DNA from: Sanderia malayensis
Taxonomy: Eukaryota; Cnidaria; Scyphozoa; Semaeostomeae; Pelagiidae
Direction: 5' to 3'
NCBI GenBank assembly: GCA_013076295.1
Contig: RQOL01000532.1
Location: forward strand, 372,001 to 436,000
Length of the DNA: 64,000 nucleotides
The notes beneath the pieces are model-generated. The model saw only the letters and a list, made by a program, of their open reading frames with translations, did no database searches and was not told the DNA's origin. Position numbers and translations under genes: made by a program. Shown one piece after another: positions 1-10,603 of this stretch. Each line of letters starts with the position of its first letter. Position 1 is the first letter of the stretch.

Positions 1-225
1 TACCGCCGTATTTTGTTTGCGTCTAATTTAAGTCATTAAATTCGACATAAATGCGACATAACTGCGACATCCACTTTATACATGTTTTATTTGCCGCATT
101 TAATTAAACGATCATGTCATCGTGACGTAACAAAAAAGGATCGCACATACAAAGAATGCTCGACTAGGCAAACTTGACACATTTCATCGATATATCACAA
201 AAAGTGATATAAAGTTTAATTTCAT
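1..225 (-). mobile_element. Truncated MITE, partial copy of the element at 19782-20220
   Basis: The first ~225 bases match, in reverse complement, the right half of the 439-bp MITE at 19782-20220. Shared landmarks include the run around GTGACGTAACAAAAAAGGAT and the subterminal GCGACATAA motifs. The copy is cut by the window edge on one side and diverges near 225-235 on the other. It encodes nothing recognisable. Confidence 0.75.
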
Positions 226-341
226 TGCGGACCATACGATTTCAGCGACATCTTTAAGGTCAGCATTTAATTCAAATAATTTATGCATAACATCTTTTAT
301 GGAAGTGTTACTAACCTTATGGTCTTGTTTTACATGACATA

Positions 342-400
342 ATGGCGGTTGGCCGAATTGGGTCTCTTTTGGAATGATTTGCAATGCGGCCAACCGCCAT
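342..400. repeat. Short hairpin with 13-bp perfect arms
   Basis: ATGGCGGTTGGCC at 342-354 is repeated in reverse complement at 388-400, with a 33-base loop. It could be the paired ends of a very small foldback or MITE remnant. No flanking duplication is obvious. Confidence 0.6.
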
Positions 401-402
401 CA

Positions 403-530
403 TCTGGCCCGACTTATCATGATTTTGCTGTTTTTATGAATATTGTTTCTTTTCGAGTTTAATTCATTTATCTTTATCAAGCAAGAACACATTCCACCAA
501 AGTATTCACAATACACAACTACTCAGATCA
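403..530 (+). repeat. Fragment of the foldback-arm repeat (copy 1 of 3)
   Basis: A stretch starting CCCGACTTATCATGATTTTG matches 3410-3532 in the same orientation and 1197-1330 in reverse complement. The other two copies lie within the arms of the palindrome at 848-3892. This third copy lies outside it, so the arms are themselves assembled from smaller repeats. Confidence 0.7.
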
Positions 531-718
531 ACTTCTTGATAAAAGTAGACACACGAAAGCCGAGCACGTTTTATTCTGAACACAAACTATCGGCAACATG
601 AACAAGAGAAGTATAACTAGAACTAGAAGCTGCAAGTTTTATAAAGAGTTACAAATAGTCAACCTTCTAATCTGCAATGGTTTCTAAAATGTATATATTT
701 CTCATTAAAAACTAAACA

Positions 719-934
719 ATGTCTGGGTCAAATAGATCATTCGAGTCACTCCCTTACTTCCATTCAAAGTCACCACCTCGTTCTCAATCTGTCTCCTTTT
801 CGCGTCAAGCACGCCACGATGGAATGTCAAGCATGCTGGCAGCGGTTCTTTCTAAAAGGGGGAACGACAATGATGGTGATGATGATGATGATGATACTGA
901 TGATGACTGCATAAAACTTGATATGCCAGATTAA
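719..934 (+). CDS. Small acidic-tailed open reading frame, unassigned
   Basis: A 71-codon frame with a Ser/Arg-rich first half and an Asp-rich stretch near the C-terminus encoded by a GAT repeat. I do not recognise it. Its 3' half (from about 848) belongs to the inverted-repeat arm and recurs with changes at 3807-3892. It may be an exon scrap captured by the repeat, or chance. The Asp run comes from a trinucleotide repeat and is weak evidence for coding. Confidence 0.15.
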   Translation: MSGSNRSFESLPYFHSKSPPRSQSVSFSRQARHDGMSSMLAAVLSKRGNDNDGDDDDDDTDDDCIKLDMPD

Positions 935-2016
935 GATCGCCTGTCTTTCGCAAGTCATTAACATACCAAGGGAGGAAATATATTAACTTTCCTTGTTGAT
1001 GAGCGTAGATCACGCGATGAAAAACATCCGTGCATAATTAACTCAAGTTTTAAAGTAACAAATTTTATATATTGTAACCAACATCAGATGCATTTTATCT
1101 TTGAGACAAAATAGATCTATCCTATCCATGACTCTTCTCAAGAATCTATCAAACAATTTGTAACTCTGTTTATGCCAAACAGAAATGATGTTACGATGAC
1201 ATGATCTGAGTAGTTGTGTATTGTGACTATTTGGTAGAATGTGCTCTTACTTGATAAAGACAAATGAAATAAACTCCAAAAGAAATAATATTCATAAAAA
1301 CAGCAAAATCATGATAGGTCGGGCCAGGAGTAACTCGAGCCTCGGGTAACTAAGGCCTATTTGCATACCATAGAAAACTTTGCAAGTGTTTTCTAGCGGT
1401 CAAAAACTCAATACACTTGCGCAGTGCAAGGTGCAATAATAATAATAATGGTCACGGTTATAATGATGAGCATGATGACGTTGATAAGGTTTCCATATTT
1501 TGTTGCTTTAGCTGTTGTTATGTTCTGATATATTCACATTTTGTTGCTATATTTGATGGATGATAACAAACACAGACGTTACAATGGCAGAATAGTCTTT
1601 CTGCATTTAATGAAATGCTTTAAAATTGTTCTCTCTTACTATCGGTGGTTTCAGATTGCGCAACGCTTCTGAAAATGATGGAATTTTGATCACGGTGCAA
1701 ATGTCGATGTCGTAGCTTCACAGGAATTCGATTGCTGCCACCGCAGTTTCCTTGCTTACGATATGAAAACCTCAGTGATTTGCAACGACAGCGTGCTTTT
1801 TCGACAAAATTGCTTACTCGAAAAGCATTTATTTCTGTTCCTATGCTCACCAAACTGCGTTTCATACTTCAAAACAGTGCCTTTGACTTCGCTACAATAA
1901 TTACGGTGAAAATAATGCAATTTGGCAGTTTTAAAGACATGGGTCGTATTTCCGTAGGTCGTATAGTCGTGCGTCCGAGAGTCCCCGAGTCGTGGGGTCC
2001 AGCGATTAGAAATACC
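848..2016 (+). repeat. Foldback element 1, left arm
   Basis: About 1.17 kb that recurs in reverse complement at 2705-3892. The match runs through the GAT repeat, the motif GATATGCCAGATTAAGAT, a block with an ATA/AAT repeat near 1434, and a final block beginning AAATGCTTTAAAATTGTTCT. The arms differ by scattered substitutions and small indels, so they are related copies rather than a perfect palindrome. The reading frames in the final block are shadows of repeat sequence. Confidence 0.8.
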
Positions 2017-2704
2017 CATCTTTAAAACAGTTCAGATTTCTCAATCATATTGTGGCTGCAGAAACAAATACTTTGAGCTATGGATATTGACGAGGCCTAT
2101 TCAGTGATCAAATTGCATACATATGCCCGAAGGCAAGCTTCATTTCTTTCCTTATGATGAGAATTTTATATTAAAGGTCATTACATCAGAATAAGTGGTG
2201 AATAATAATTATAATAATTCTTGTATGAATAATTTGAGCACTATTCTAACAGAGGTCAAAGGTGAATATCCATTAATCACGAGAGCATTACAAAAACTGA
2301 TGATAAAGATTTGGAAAACATTGCATCAACCGAACCATGTATTTTTGCCTGACCTATTCCAGAGAAAAGAAATCAGATACAATCTCAGGACCAAAAACAC
2401 CATTCCACTTTCTAGCACATCCACTGCGGCTGTCGGCATGAATTTTGTATGTGGTAGGGGTGGCATACTCTAGAATAGCATACCAGATATGACAAAAAAG
2501 AGCAAAACAATAGCTTCCTTTAAACATGGGCTGGGGAGGAATGCAATTGAAAACTTATGCGTTTTAATGTAAATATCTTTATAGTTATTCTGTATCTGGG
2601 TGTTACGCTTCCCCGCTGTTTCTGGTCCAGTCTGCGGTTTCGAAATATAACATTGGCTGATATCATATTACGTGACGGTAGATCAAATTGGGTTACAGGA
2701 ACGG
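2017..2704. other. Spacer of foldback element 1
   Basis: The 688-bp centre between the two arms. It contains a degraded non-LTR retrotransposon C-terminus (2330-2560) and otherwise nothing I recognise. Confidence 0.6.
2330..2560 (+). pseudogene. LINE reverse-transcriptase C-terminal remnant
   Basis: The plus strand reads the usual C-terminal signature of CR1/L2-type LINE proteins: FLPDLF, RYNLRTKNT, a small Gly/Arg block, then NSIPD and IASFKHGL in the positions of the family's WNSLP and FK motifs. The Trp of that motif is replaced by a stop and no upstream RT domain is present. Only a 3'-terminal fragment survives, as expected from 5' truncation during target-primed reverse transcription followed by decay. 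Confidence 0.65.
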
Positions 2705-3892
2705 GATGTTCTAATCGGTGGACCCCACGACTCGGGGACTCTCCTGACCCACGACTATACGACCTATGGAAATACGACCCATGTCTTTAAAACTGCCAAA
2801 TTTGCATTATTTTCACTGTAAATATTGTAGCGAAGTCAAAGGCACTGTTTTGAAGTATGAAACGCAGTTTGGTGAGCATAGGAACAGAAATAAATGCTTT
2901 TCGAGCAGGCAATTTTGTCGCAAAAAGCACGCTGTCGTTGCAAATCACTGAGGTTTTCATATCGTAAGCAAGGAAACTGTGGTGGCAGTAGTCGAATTCC
3001 AGTGGAGCCACGACACTGACATTTGCACCGTAATCAAAATTCCACCCTTTTCAGAAGCGCTGCGCAATCTGAAACCACCGGTAGAAAGAGAGAACAATTT
3101 TAAAGCATTTCATATAAATGCAGAAAGACTATTCTGCTATTGTAACATCTGTGTTTGTTATCATCCATCAAATATGATAACAAAATGTGAATATATCAGA
3201 ACATAACAACAGCTAAAGCAACGAAACATGGAAACCTTATCAACGTCATCATGCTCATCATAATAATCGTTATTATTATTATTATTATTATTATTGCACC
3301 ATGCACCCTGCACTGCGCAGGTATATTGAGTTTTTGATCGCTAGGAAACACTTGCAAAGTTTTCTATGGGATGCAAATGGGCCCTAGTTACCCGAGGTTG
3401 GAGTTACTCCTGGCCCGACTTATCATGATTTTGCTCCTTTTATGAATATTATTTCTTTTCGAGTTTATTTCATTTGTCTTTATCGAGTAAGAGCGCATTC
3501 TTAGTCACAATACCCAACTACTCAGATCGATGTCATTGTAACATCATTTCTGTTTGGCATAAACAGAGTGATACAATTTTTGATAGTTCTTGAGAAGAGT
3601 CGTGGATAGGATAGATGTATTTTGTCTCAAAGATAAAATGCATCTGATGTTGGTTACAATATATAAAATTTGTTACTTTAAAACTGGAGTTAATAATGCG
3701 CGGATGTTTTTCATCGCGTGATCTACGCTCATCAACAAGGAAAGTTCATGTATTCCCTCCCTTTGGTATGTTAATGACTTGCGAAAGGCAGGCTATCTTA
3801 ATCTGGCATATCAAGTTTTACGCAGTCATCATCAGTTACATCATCAGTATCATCATCATCATCATCATCATTTACGCTTTTGTCTAGAAAGA
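2705..3892 (-). repeat. Foldback element 1, right arm
   Basis: Inverted counterpart of 848-2016, about 1.19 kb. It ends in the same GAT/ATC trinucleotide tract (3843-3870), read from the other strand. The total palindrome is about 3 kb with a 0.69-kb centre. Confidence 0.8.
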
Positions 3893-4404
3893 CATTGCCT
3901 GGTCCACTATTAACCTTCAAATATGTGCGTTTACTGCCATTTTCTCATGCTCTTTCACTCGCAATGTTTTCAAACTTCCATTTCTTTTTTCACAACTGTA
4001 TTAAATTCAACTTTTTGACTTCACAAATCCCTTTCTATCAGGAACGCGGTAGCACATGAAATGGGGAATCTCTAAGAGGGGTATGATGGTTATAGTTTAT
4101 TTTATTTTATTATATGCATTGCTGCGGAATATGCAGTTTGTCATATATTCATTCTTTTCTATTATTTTTGTATTTGTTTTGTTATCATATATTCTATTTG
4201 TTTCGTTGTCATATATTCATTCTTTTCTATTATTTTTGTATGTGTTTCGTTGTCGTGTATTCAATTTGTTTCGCTGTCATATATTCAATTTGTTTCGTTA
4301 TATTTCCATGATCATAATATTATAATATTCATATACTTATATATTCCTATATGTTTCTGTCGTCAGTATTCTGCCTTCATTTGTCCGCGTTTAAAATACT
4401 TATA
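3893..4404. other. AT-rich stretch, no gene seen
   Basis: Dominated by T-rich near-tandem units around TATATTCATTCTTTTC (4140-4300). The two overlapping frames here translate into Phe/Ser/Tyr-rich low-complexity peptides and are not supported as genes. Confidence 0.5.
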
Positions 4405-4816
4405 TGAAATGCTTTAAAATTGTTCTCTCTTACTACCGGTGGTTTCAGATTGCGCAGCGCTTCTGAAAAGGGTGGAATTTTGATTACGGTGCAAATGTCA
4501 GTGTCGTGGCTCCACTGGAATTCGATTACTGCCACCACAGTTTCCTTGCTTACGATATGAAAACCTCAGTGATTTGCAACGACAGCGTGCTTTTTGCGAC
4601 AAAATTGCCTGCTCGAAAAGCATTTATTTCTGTTCCTATGCTCACCAAACTGCGTTTCATACTTCAAAACAGTGCCTTTGACTTCGCTACAATATTTACA
4701 GTGAAAATAATGCAAATTTGGCAGTTTTAAAGACATGGGTCGTATTTCCACAGGTCGTATAGTCGTGGGTCAGGAGAGTCCCCGAGTCGTGGGGTCCACC
4801 GATTAGAACATCCCTT
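4405..4816 (+). repeat. Third copy of the inner foldback-arm block
   Basis: Matches 1613-2016 directly and 2705-3110 inverted, from AAATGCTTTAAAATTG to CCGATTAGAACATCCC. It is more similar to the right arm of the palindrome (both have GGGTGGAATTTTGATTACG) than to the left arm. It looks like a separate insertion of one arm or a solo remnant. Confidence 0.75.
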
Positions 4817-6117
4817 ACAGGAACAACAAGACACGTTTGGTTGCAATCCACTCTGAGTTGTCAATATCGCGAAGTTTATCGTTCGTTTTGCTTTTGTTCG
4901 TTTTGTTCATTGTAAACTCAGAACTAGTCGCTGTTTCTGTTTTTTATCCTGTCAACGCATCGCGAACATTGTGCGTCGGAAACAACAGATTTTGTAAGTC
5001 AAAGCTCGAACTATATATCATCAAACTATGTAATCATTACTTTGATTATAAAATTTTGGTTGTCGGTATATATTCTTATCTGATCAAAATACACGGTACA
5101 GTTGTATGTTCCGTATTTTTTATCTTAGTCTTGTCATCGGTTCTATTCTTTTGCCATGCCTCTTTCAGCTCGTGCGTCGATTCAAGCGCGCCGTCCATTT
5201 TGCATTTGCTGGTATCTAATTTCCCAATATGTACGCCTTGACATTTTATACCAATTGTTTAATACCTTTTAGTTTAGAAGCTTCTAAGCTCTCCTTGTTA
5301 GCTTTTGCATTTCTTTGTTATCCAGCTACCAAACCATTGTTCAGAAAGTTATGAGAGTCCAGCCACGCAACGATAGTATTTTCGGACTTGGTTATCCGTT
5401 CGCCTAAAGAGTACTTGCCATCCCCGAGGGCGTGACACTAAGCATAAAAAGCCTCAAAACAACGCAATAGAAAAGGCAAAAAATAGAAAAAGATCGGTCC
5501 ACAATCTTAGAACTCAGAGCAACACTCATTTACATGCGATTTTAAGGGATTACCCCCAAGTCGGTCCCCAAAAAATTTCAATGAATGTCGGTCCAATTAA
5601 TGCTCCCCATACCAAAATAGCTTGATTTGCACATTTGCACACAGCAACAACTATATGCAAACAAGGAAATATTTTACTTCGTAGGCAGTAATAGTCATAA
5701 TTAGTAGTAGTCTTGCTTGAAACTATTTCCTGGGTTTTCGAATAAAAAGGGGAAAGGAAAAGCGGTGAGATAGAACTGCGGAGGGGAAAAGAAGGTAGCA
5801 AAGGGAACTAGTCTTGTACGCTTGTGCACCTCGCGAATAATTAATGTGCTCAGACATCAAAATCTCATTACTTGAAAAGTTGGGGGTATATTCCCAGCAA
5901 ACCAAGAAATAATCTTGGAGTGAGACTGGCTTTCTTACGAAGACATATTTAAATCCACTGTTATAAGCCTAAATAGAATCGGAAATGCCAACGTGTGTAA
6001 ATTGTATGAGCTGGCTGCTTCGACGTTTTGATGAGTCCAATTTTAGACACTTTGTAGCTATCTCTCTCAGCACAGAGATGATTGATCAATCTTTATTTTG
6101 TTTTTTTGTTTCCCCAG
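4817..6117. other. Intergenic sequence upstream of the DUF3445 gene
   Basis: No coding region or repeat family recognised. The 134-codon plus frame starting at 4837 is hydrophobic but has no recognisable domain and no homologous copy in the window. The promoter and any non-coding first exon of the downstream gene should lie here. Confidence 0.4.
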
Positions 6118-6170
6118 AATAACAGTTTTTTTATCAACTTATTCAAGATTTGCCCTGAAAACAAATAAAA
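6118..6170 (+). promoter_or_regulatory. Probable 5' UTR exon segment with splice acceptor
   Basis: A pyrimidine-rich tract ending TTTGTTTCCCCAG at 6117 is a strong 3' splice site 53 bases before the start codon. It suggests a non-coding upstream exon or trans-splicing. The start context is AAATAAAAATGACG, with A at -3. Confidence 0.45.
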
Positions 6171-7539
6171 ATGACGCGAACAGTTGAAGAGCAAGGAAAG
6201 GCATTTTCTTGGGAAGTAGACCCACTTTACTTCATTTTCAACCAAGAAATACCTGGGAAAGTAAGAATGCATACAAAGCGAATGGATATGCAAGATTGGA
6301 TAAAAATTGATAATACATATCCTATTCAAATGAAGCTTCGTCGTGACCTTTTACAGTCCACAAAAGATACCGTCTTCGTTACCAATGCCGATGATTCCAC
6401 AGCCCTTGCAAAACAGGAGCTGCTTGAGAAAGTGATAAGTTATCTGCCAAAGCGCTTTCCAGATAAATTTGAAAAAACAGATCAGGGCATTTATAACAAA
6501 ATTCTTGAAGAAAGTATATCAGCTGATCCAGATAATCCTATCGATCCATTGATTCGATTAGGTAACGTGTGCTTTTGTTAGTCTGAATTTAGTTATTTAC
6601 CTAAAAGAATGAATTACCTGAATTTAGTTATTTACCTAAATAAAATGCTCTTTAGCAGTCGCTTCAGTTTTGGCCTTTTCTACACTACTGATGTCCTGAG
6701 GTATTGCTGGAAGTTATTGTTGTAGACAAAGATTATGTTTTAATCCTATAAGGTCGGAGAACAGGACTATAGGTTTATAACAATTTTTCATGGCTACTCA
6801 AGCATTCTAACAGATCTTCCTTTCCATCATATAAAGAAATCTCTGTTTTCCACCAGGAAAATTAACTCAAGAAGACTGGACTATCTTAGAATGGGATGAA
6901 GAAGCTAGCAGCTACAAATTGACTGCTGGAATTGTGTACTTCCCGATGAGATGGTCACTACTCGATAAATGGAACAAAAGTATGCCCGGTATTCATGCTC
7001 CCGTGAAGGGGTTCATGAAACATTTGGTTAAAAATGTCCAAAGTCTTTTCAAGGCAATGACACCATCTGCTCCATTTTGGCGAGCAAATTGGGCAGTTTT
7101 TAATGATCTCTCTGGCCCACTTGACCTCTACACACCAACAGATCACACCAACAGGAATGAAGCAAATCAGAAATCAGAGTACGAAGGTGAAGTAACTGGA
7201 AAAAAGTTAATGTTCCGTGCTGAATACCAAACGTTTACAAAGTTACCGAAGAGCGAGGCAATTGTTTTCAGTATTCGGACATATCAGAGATACTTGGCCG
7301 ACTTCAAGAACCATCCAATCAGTGATACTAAAGGGTTAATCAAGGCCATCGATACTCTTGACAAAGATTTTTTTGTTTACAAGGGAGCTGAATTTTGGAA
7401 AGATGCCGCTCTGAAATACTTACGCCAATCAATTAAAGACAGAAGTAGTACTATCATGTCCAATCGCTCTCTTTACATTTTGATTGGCACTGTTGTGGCT
7501 TTGGGATTCGCTTATTGTTTTGCCCGCTATATGGAATAA
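6171..7539 (+). CDS. Heme-dependent oxidative N-demethylase-like protein (DUF3445), tail-anchored
   Basis: Two exons, 6171-6561 and 6857-7539, join in frame across a 295-bp intron (donor G|GTAACG, acceptor CCACCAG) to give 357 residues. The family (DUF3445/HDOD) binds heme and is linked to oxidative removal of methyl groups from amines; the substrate here is unknown. Family features seen: a first exon with WEVDPLYF and the LPKRFPDKF block, then TAGIVYFPMRW, the PGIHAPV loop, PFWRANWAVFND, and LMFRAEYQTFTKLPKSEAI followed by FSIRTYQRYL. The last ~20 residues (around ILIGTVVALGFAYCF) form one hydrophobic segment after a basic stretch, consistent with a C-terminal membrane anchor. No disabling changes are visible. 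It is the only clear host-type gene in the window. Confidence 0.85.
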
Positions 7540-7679
7540 ATAGGTTCCTTTACAAAAAGAACTTGCATAAACTGGTGGTAATATTTTTAGTTAAAGCTGT
7601 TAGGACTCTATATACCTTCCTTTAATTCGTTTTTTGTTATTCAATAAGTAATAGAGGTAAATGTTCCATGTATCTTGGC

Positions 7680-7685
7680 ATTAAA
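7680..7685 (+). terminator. Possible polyadenylation signal of the DUF3445 gene
   Basis: ATTAAA about 140 bases after the stop codon. A second candidate, AATAAA, overlaps the stop codon (GGAATAAATAG). Confidence 0.35.
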
Positions 7686-8160
7686 ATAGTCTGTAATTCC
7701 CGGAATGAGAGCGCAGCCATTAAATGGAGGACACAGTCACTTAATGTGGATGTAGGCATCGCTTTGTGAAACTTGTGAACACTCAGGTGGACAATAATCT
7801 TTGTTTATTATGCTATCCTTTCAAGGAATTAAATTTGTTCCGCAGAAGATTTAAGTCTTATATATGGTATATGGAATGATCTGGTTATATAGAATTGTCA
7901 TTACGATTTGCATTTTTTCTTAATATTGATCTGTATTCATATATAGGTTTCTTGATATTGATCAAAATCAAGTCAATATAAGTTTCGAGCTGAAGCCATT
8001 GATGGAAGTAAAATTCTATATTTGATAAGGAGTCTGGAAATGGGTAAAGCAACTGGGCTTGATGGAATAAGTGTTAAAATGCTAAAGGCAGAAAGTTCAG
8101 CCCTTTGTGACCAGCTCACATATTTGTTCAATCTATCAATCATAACATGGGAAGTACCTG

Positions 8161-8425
8161 GACTGCGTGTTTTGTCTTGATCTTTAGGCAAAACTCTAGA
8201 GAGTGATTCAGAGAGTAACTTGAGTCAACAATTCTATTTCATATTGATAACACGTTGAGAATAGATACAAAACCTAAACCCGGAACCTAAAGAAATCTTT
8301 ATACTAGCTAATTTATACTAATCTAGAATGGAACTGGGTACGAGATACGCTGGGGGCTATCCTGTGAGTCAGAGTCAAGTTTATACGTGGCTGATGCGAG
8401 CGCACAACCAAACGAGCAGACAGAA
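8161..8425. other. Unidentified insert inside the LINE RT remnant
   Basis: About 265 bases separate two parts of the RT that should be nearly adjacent. No terminal repeats, tail or coding content recognised. Confidence 0.45.
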
Positions 8426-8834
8426 ATGATCCTTGTTCACAAAGCTGCGGAAACATAGACGTGTCTGCCCAGTCTACAAATCTGAAAGCAAAACATCAAC
8501 TCAAAACTACAGGCCCATTTCAATCTTACCAGTGGCCCCCCAAATGCTTGAGAAAATTATTCATGAACGGTTGTATGATTACTTGCAGAAAACAGAAATG
8601 ATTAATTCTAATCAGTCTGGTTTCAGAAAGAATCATTCACCTGCAACAGCAACTATTGATGTGTCAGACCATATTTTATCAGAGTTGGCAAAGAAAAACA
8701 TTGTTGCGGCCGTATTCCTAGATCTAGCAAAAACCTTCGACACTGTAGACTGCATGAATTCTGTTGAGTACTTAAGCTGGGCCGGTATGGAGTACCAGGA
8801 ACTGAACAGAAATGGCTTAAATTGTATCCCTCTG

Positions 8835-9040
8835 GCAGACACCAAGTAACATCTGTAGAGAACAAAGCAATAAAGAGACGACAAATCCAAATATATACAT
8901 AACATAAACGAATAAAGCTTGCTAAAACGTAGAAAACGAACCAATACGAAGAGAACGAACGAATCAATGAAAGACTAACTAACTAAGTTTAAAAGGAGTC
9001 TCGTAGCGAATAGTCGTGTATATGTGTCACTCAAAGTTCT
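8835..9040. other. Second unidentified insert inside the LINE RT remnant
   Basis: A-rich sequence of about 200 bases between the FDTVD region and the QGSVLGPL motif. It displaces the part of the RT normally found between them. Confidence 0.4.
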
Positions 9041-9560
9041 TAACAACATCGGTAAATGATACCCAGTCAGCCGAACTTCAAGAAAAAGCATATGGAGTCC
9101 CTCAAGGATCAGTCCTAGGACCGCTTTAATTCATTTGCTACATCAACGACATTCAAGCCTCATTGAACTATGTTTCTCATGTATATGCTGACGACACTGT
9201 CCTCTTGTTTTCAAATCCTGAAGTAGAAGCCTTGAACCAAAATTTACAAGCTAGGAATCAAATCGGTAGCCGAGTGGCTTTTATCTCATAAGCTCACTTT
9301 GAACGTTGGAAAAACAGAGTACATGCTGTTTGCTAATAAAAGAAAGCTGAATTCAGAAAGAAATTTTGACCGGAACATAAATGAGACAAAGATCAGAAGG
9401 GGCGAAAGGTTTAAATACCTCGGAGTATACTTTGATCTCACAATATCTTGGAAAGAACATATGAAAATTACCTCTGGAAAACACCAAAAAACTCTTGTTT
9501 AATGCTCTTATTTTAATATTGGTTAGACCTGATTTAACCGCAGTTAATACCACCTGGGCG

Positions 9561-10603
9561 AAGTGTCACTGTTGCTGGGGAGGGCGGTAGTTTGTCCGCT
9601 TGCACTGAGGTCACAGCGGGTCACACCTTGCTATCTAACTTGCTAGATCCCTTGAGATTTATTCTGATCAGTTTGCACGCCTGGAAATTACAGCTGACAA
9701 TTTCGTCCCCACCCTGGTTTTCCCTCCCTCTTTTTTTTACATTCTTCTATTTTCTCAACTCCCCCTTTTCTTTTCTTTTTCCTTCCTTATCCCGCAGTTT
9801 TTCGCTGTGGTGACAGGTGCGTTGGCGGGAAAAGTGTTTTCCTGGGCAATCACCGACCTTAGGGCTAGGCTTTGCTCAGGCAGTTCAAGGGCTAACGCAC
9901 GAACGCCCACTTCCTGAGACAGGTGAGTATTAAATATCAGTAAGTCATTAGTTTACCCTGAGACAGGTGAGTGTTAACTCCACATAGATTACTCTGGTAA
10001 GGTTTGTAGTACTGTATTTTCGTCACAGATTGGACTGTAGATCAAGCTGCAGTGGTCTGAAAGAGTGGCAAGCCAAAGATTGAATATGGAAGAAAATCAA
10101 AAATAGTTTAATTAATATTCCTTCTTGAAACATCCCCCCAGGCATTTCTCGTAAAATTTATGGCTACCACTAAATTCTTTATAAGCCTATCGGTATTCGC
10201 AACCCCGGCTTGCCAATTTCTCAATGTCTTTTTCAGCTCAGAGGCCAGTGTCCTTAGCAAAGGGACTACCATAAATTATTGTAGCAACACTAACTTGGCC
10301 CCTGAGCCCTCATATCCTTGTAATGACTGAAAAAATTCTTTCGAGTTTAGCGATCAATTGCTGGGCAGTTATAAAGTGTAGCAAACTAATAATGTGATGG
10401 CAGCGAGCCTTTGTAATCGGTTGTAGCTCCTCTTGATTATAGCAAGCCAATCAGGGCATATTTTGACTATAGCAAGCCAATCAGAGCCGATCAGAATATT
10501 GATCGGCTTGCGGCCATTTGGAGTGAAAAGTTGGCTGAGATTGTTGTTGTCGTGCTTCATTTCATGCAACATCAAAAAAACAAGTTACACTTTCTGTTCG
10601 TTC
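9561..10603. other. Non-coding stretch with a short direct repeat and a CCAAT pair
   Basis: Contains a near-repeat of CCTGAGACAGGTGAGT (9914 and 9957) and a pyrimidine-rich block at 9720-9790. Two AGCAAGCCAATCAG boxes lie at about 10441 and 10474, shortly upstream of the LINE ORF1-like start at 10607. The CCAAT-type boxes could be the internal promoter of that LINE. Confidence 0.35.

Larger units (their letters stand above)
7975..9560 (+). pseudogene. Degraded CR1/L2-type LINE ORF2 (reverse transcriptase)
   Basis: Fragments of one RT appear in the correct order: MGKATGLDGISVKMLK (about 8040-8090), NYRPISILPVAPQMLEKI (about 8500-8560), QSGFRKNHSPATATID, AVFLDLAKTFDTVD, YGVPQGSVLGPL (about 9090), the catalytic YADDTVLLFS (about 9185), then NVGKTEYMLF and RFKYLGVYFD. 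Stops, frameshifts and two unrelated inserts (8161-8425 and 8835-9040) break it. The N-terminal endonuclease and the C-terminus are missing. Confidence 0.85.

Noticed and set aside
1620..2025. Overlapping plus and minus frames of 81-97 codons
   Set aside because: They recur only because the sequence is a repeat arm (also at 2705-3110 and 4405-4816); no coding bias or domain.
4056..4325. Hydrophobic 89- and 65-codon frames
   Set aside because: T-rich near-tandem repeat sequence; both frames are Phe/Ser/Tyr-rich and overlap each other.
9561..9680. tRNA-derived SINE promoter boxes
   Set aside because: I looked for A-box and B-box patterns and found no convincing pair.
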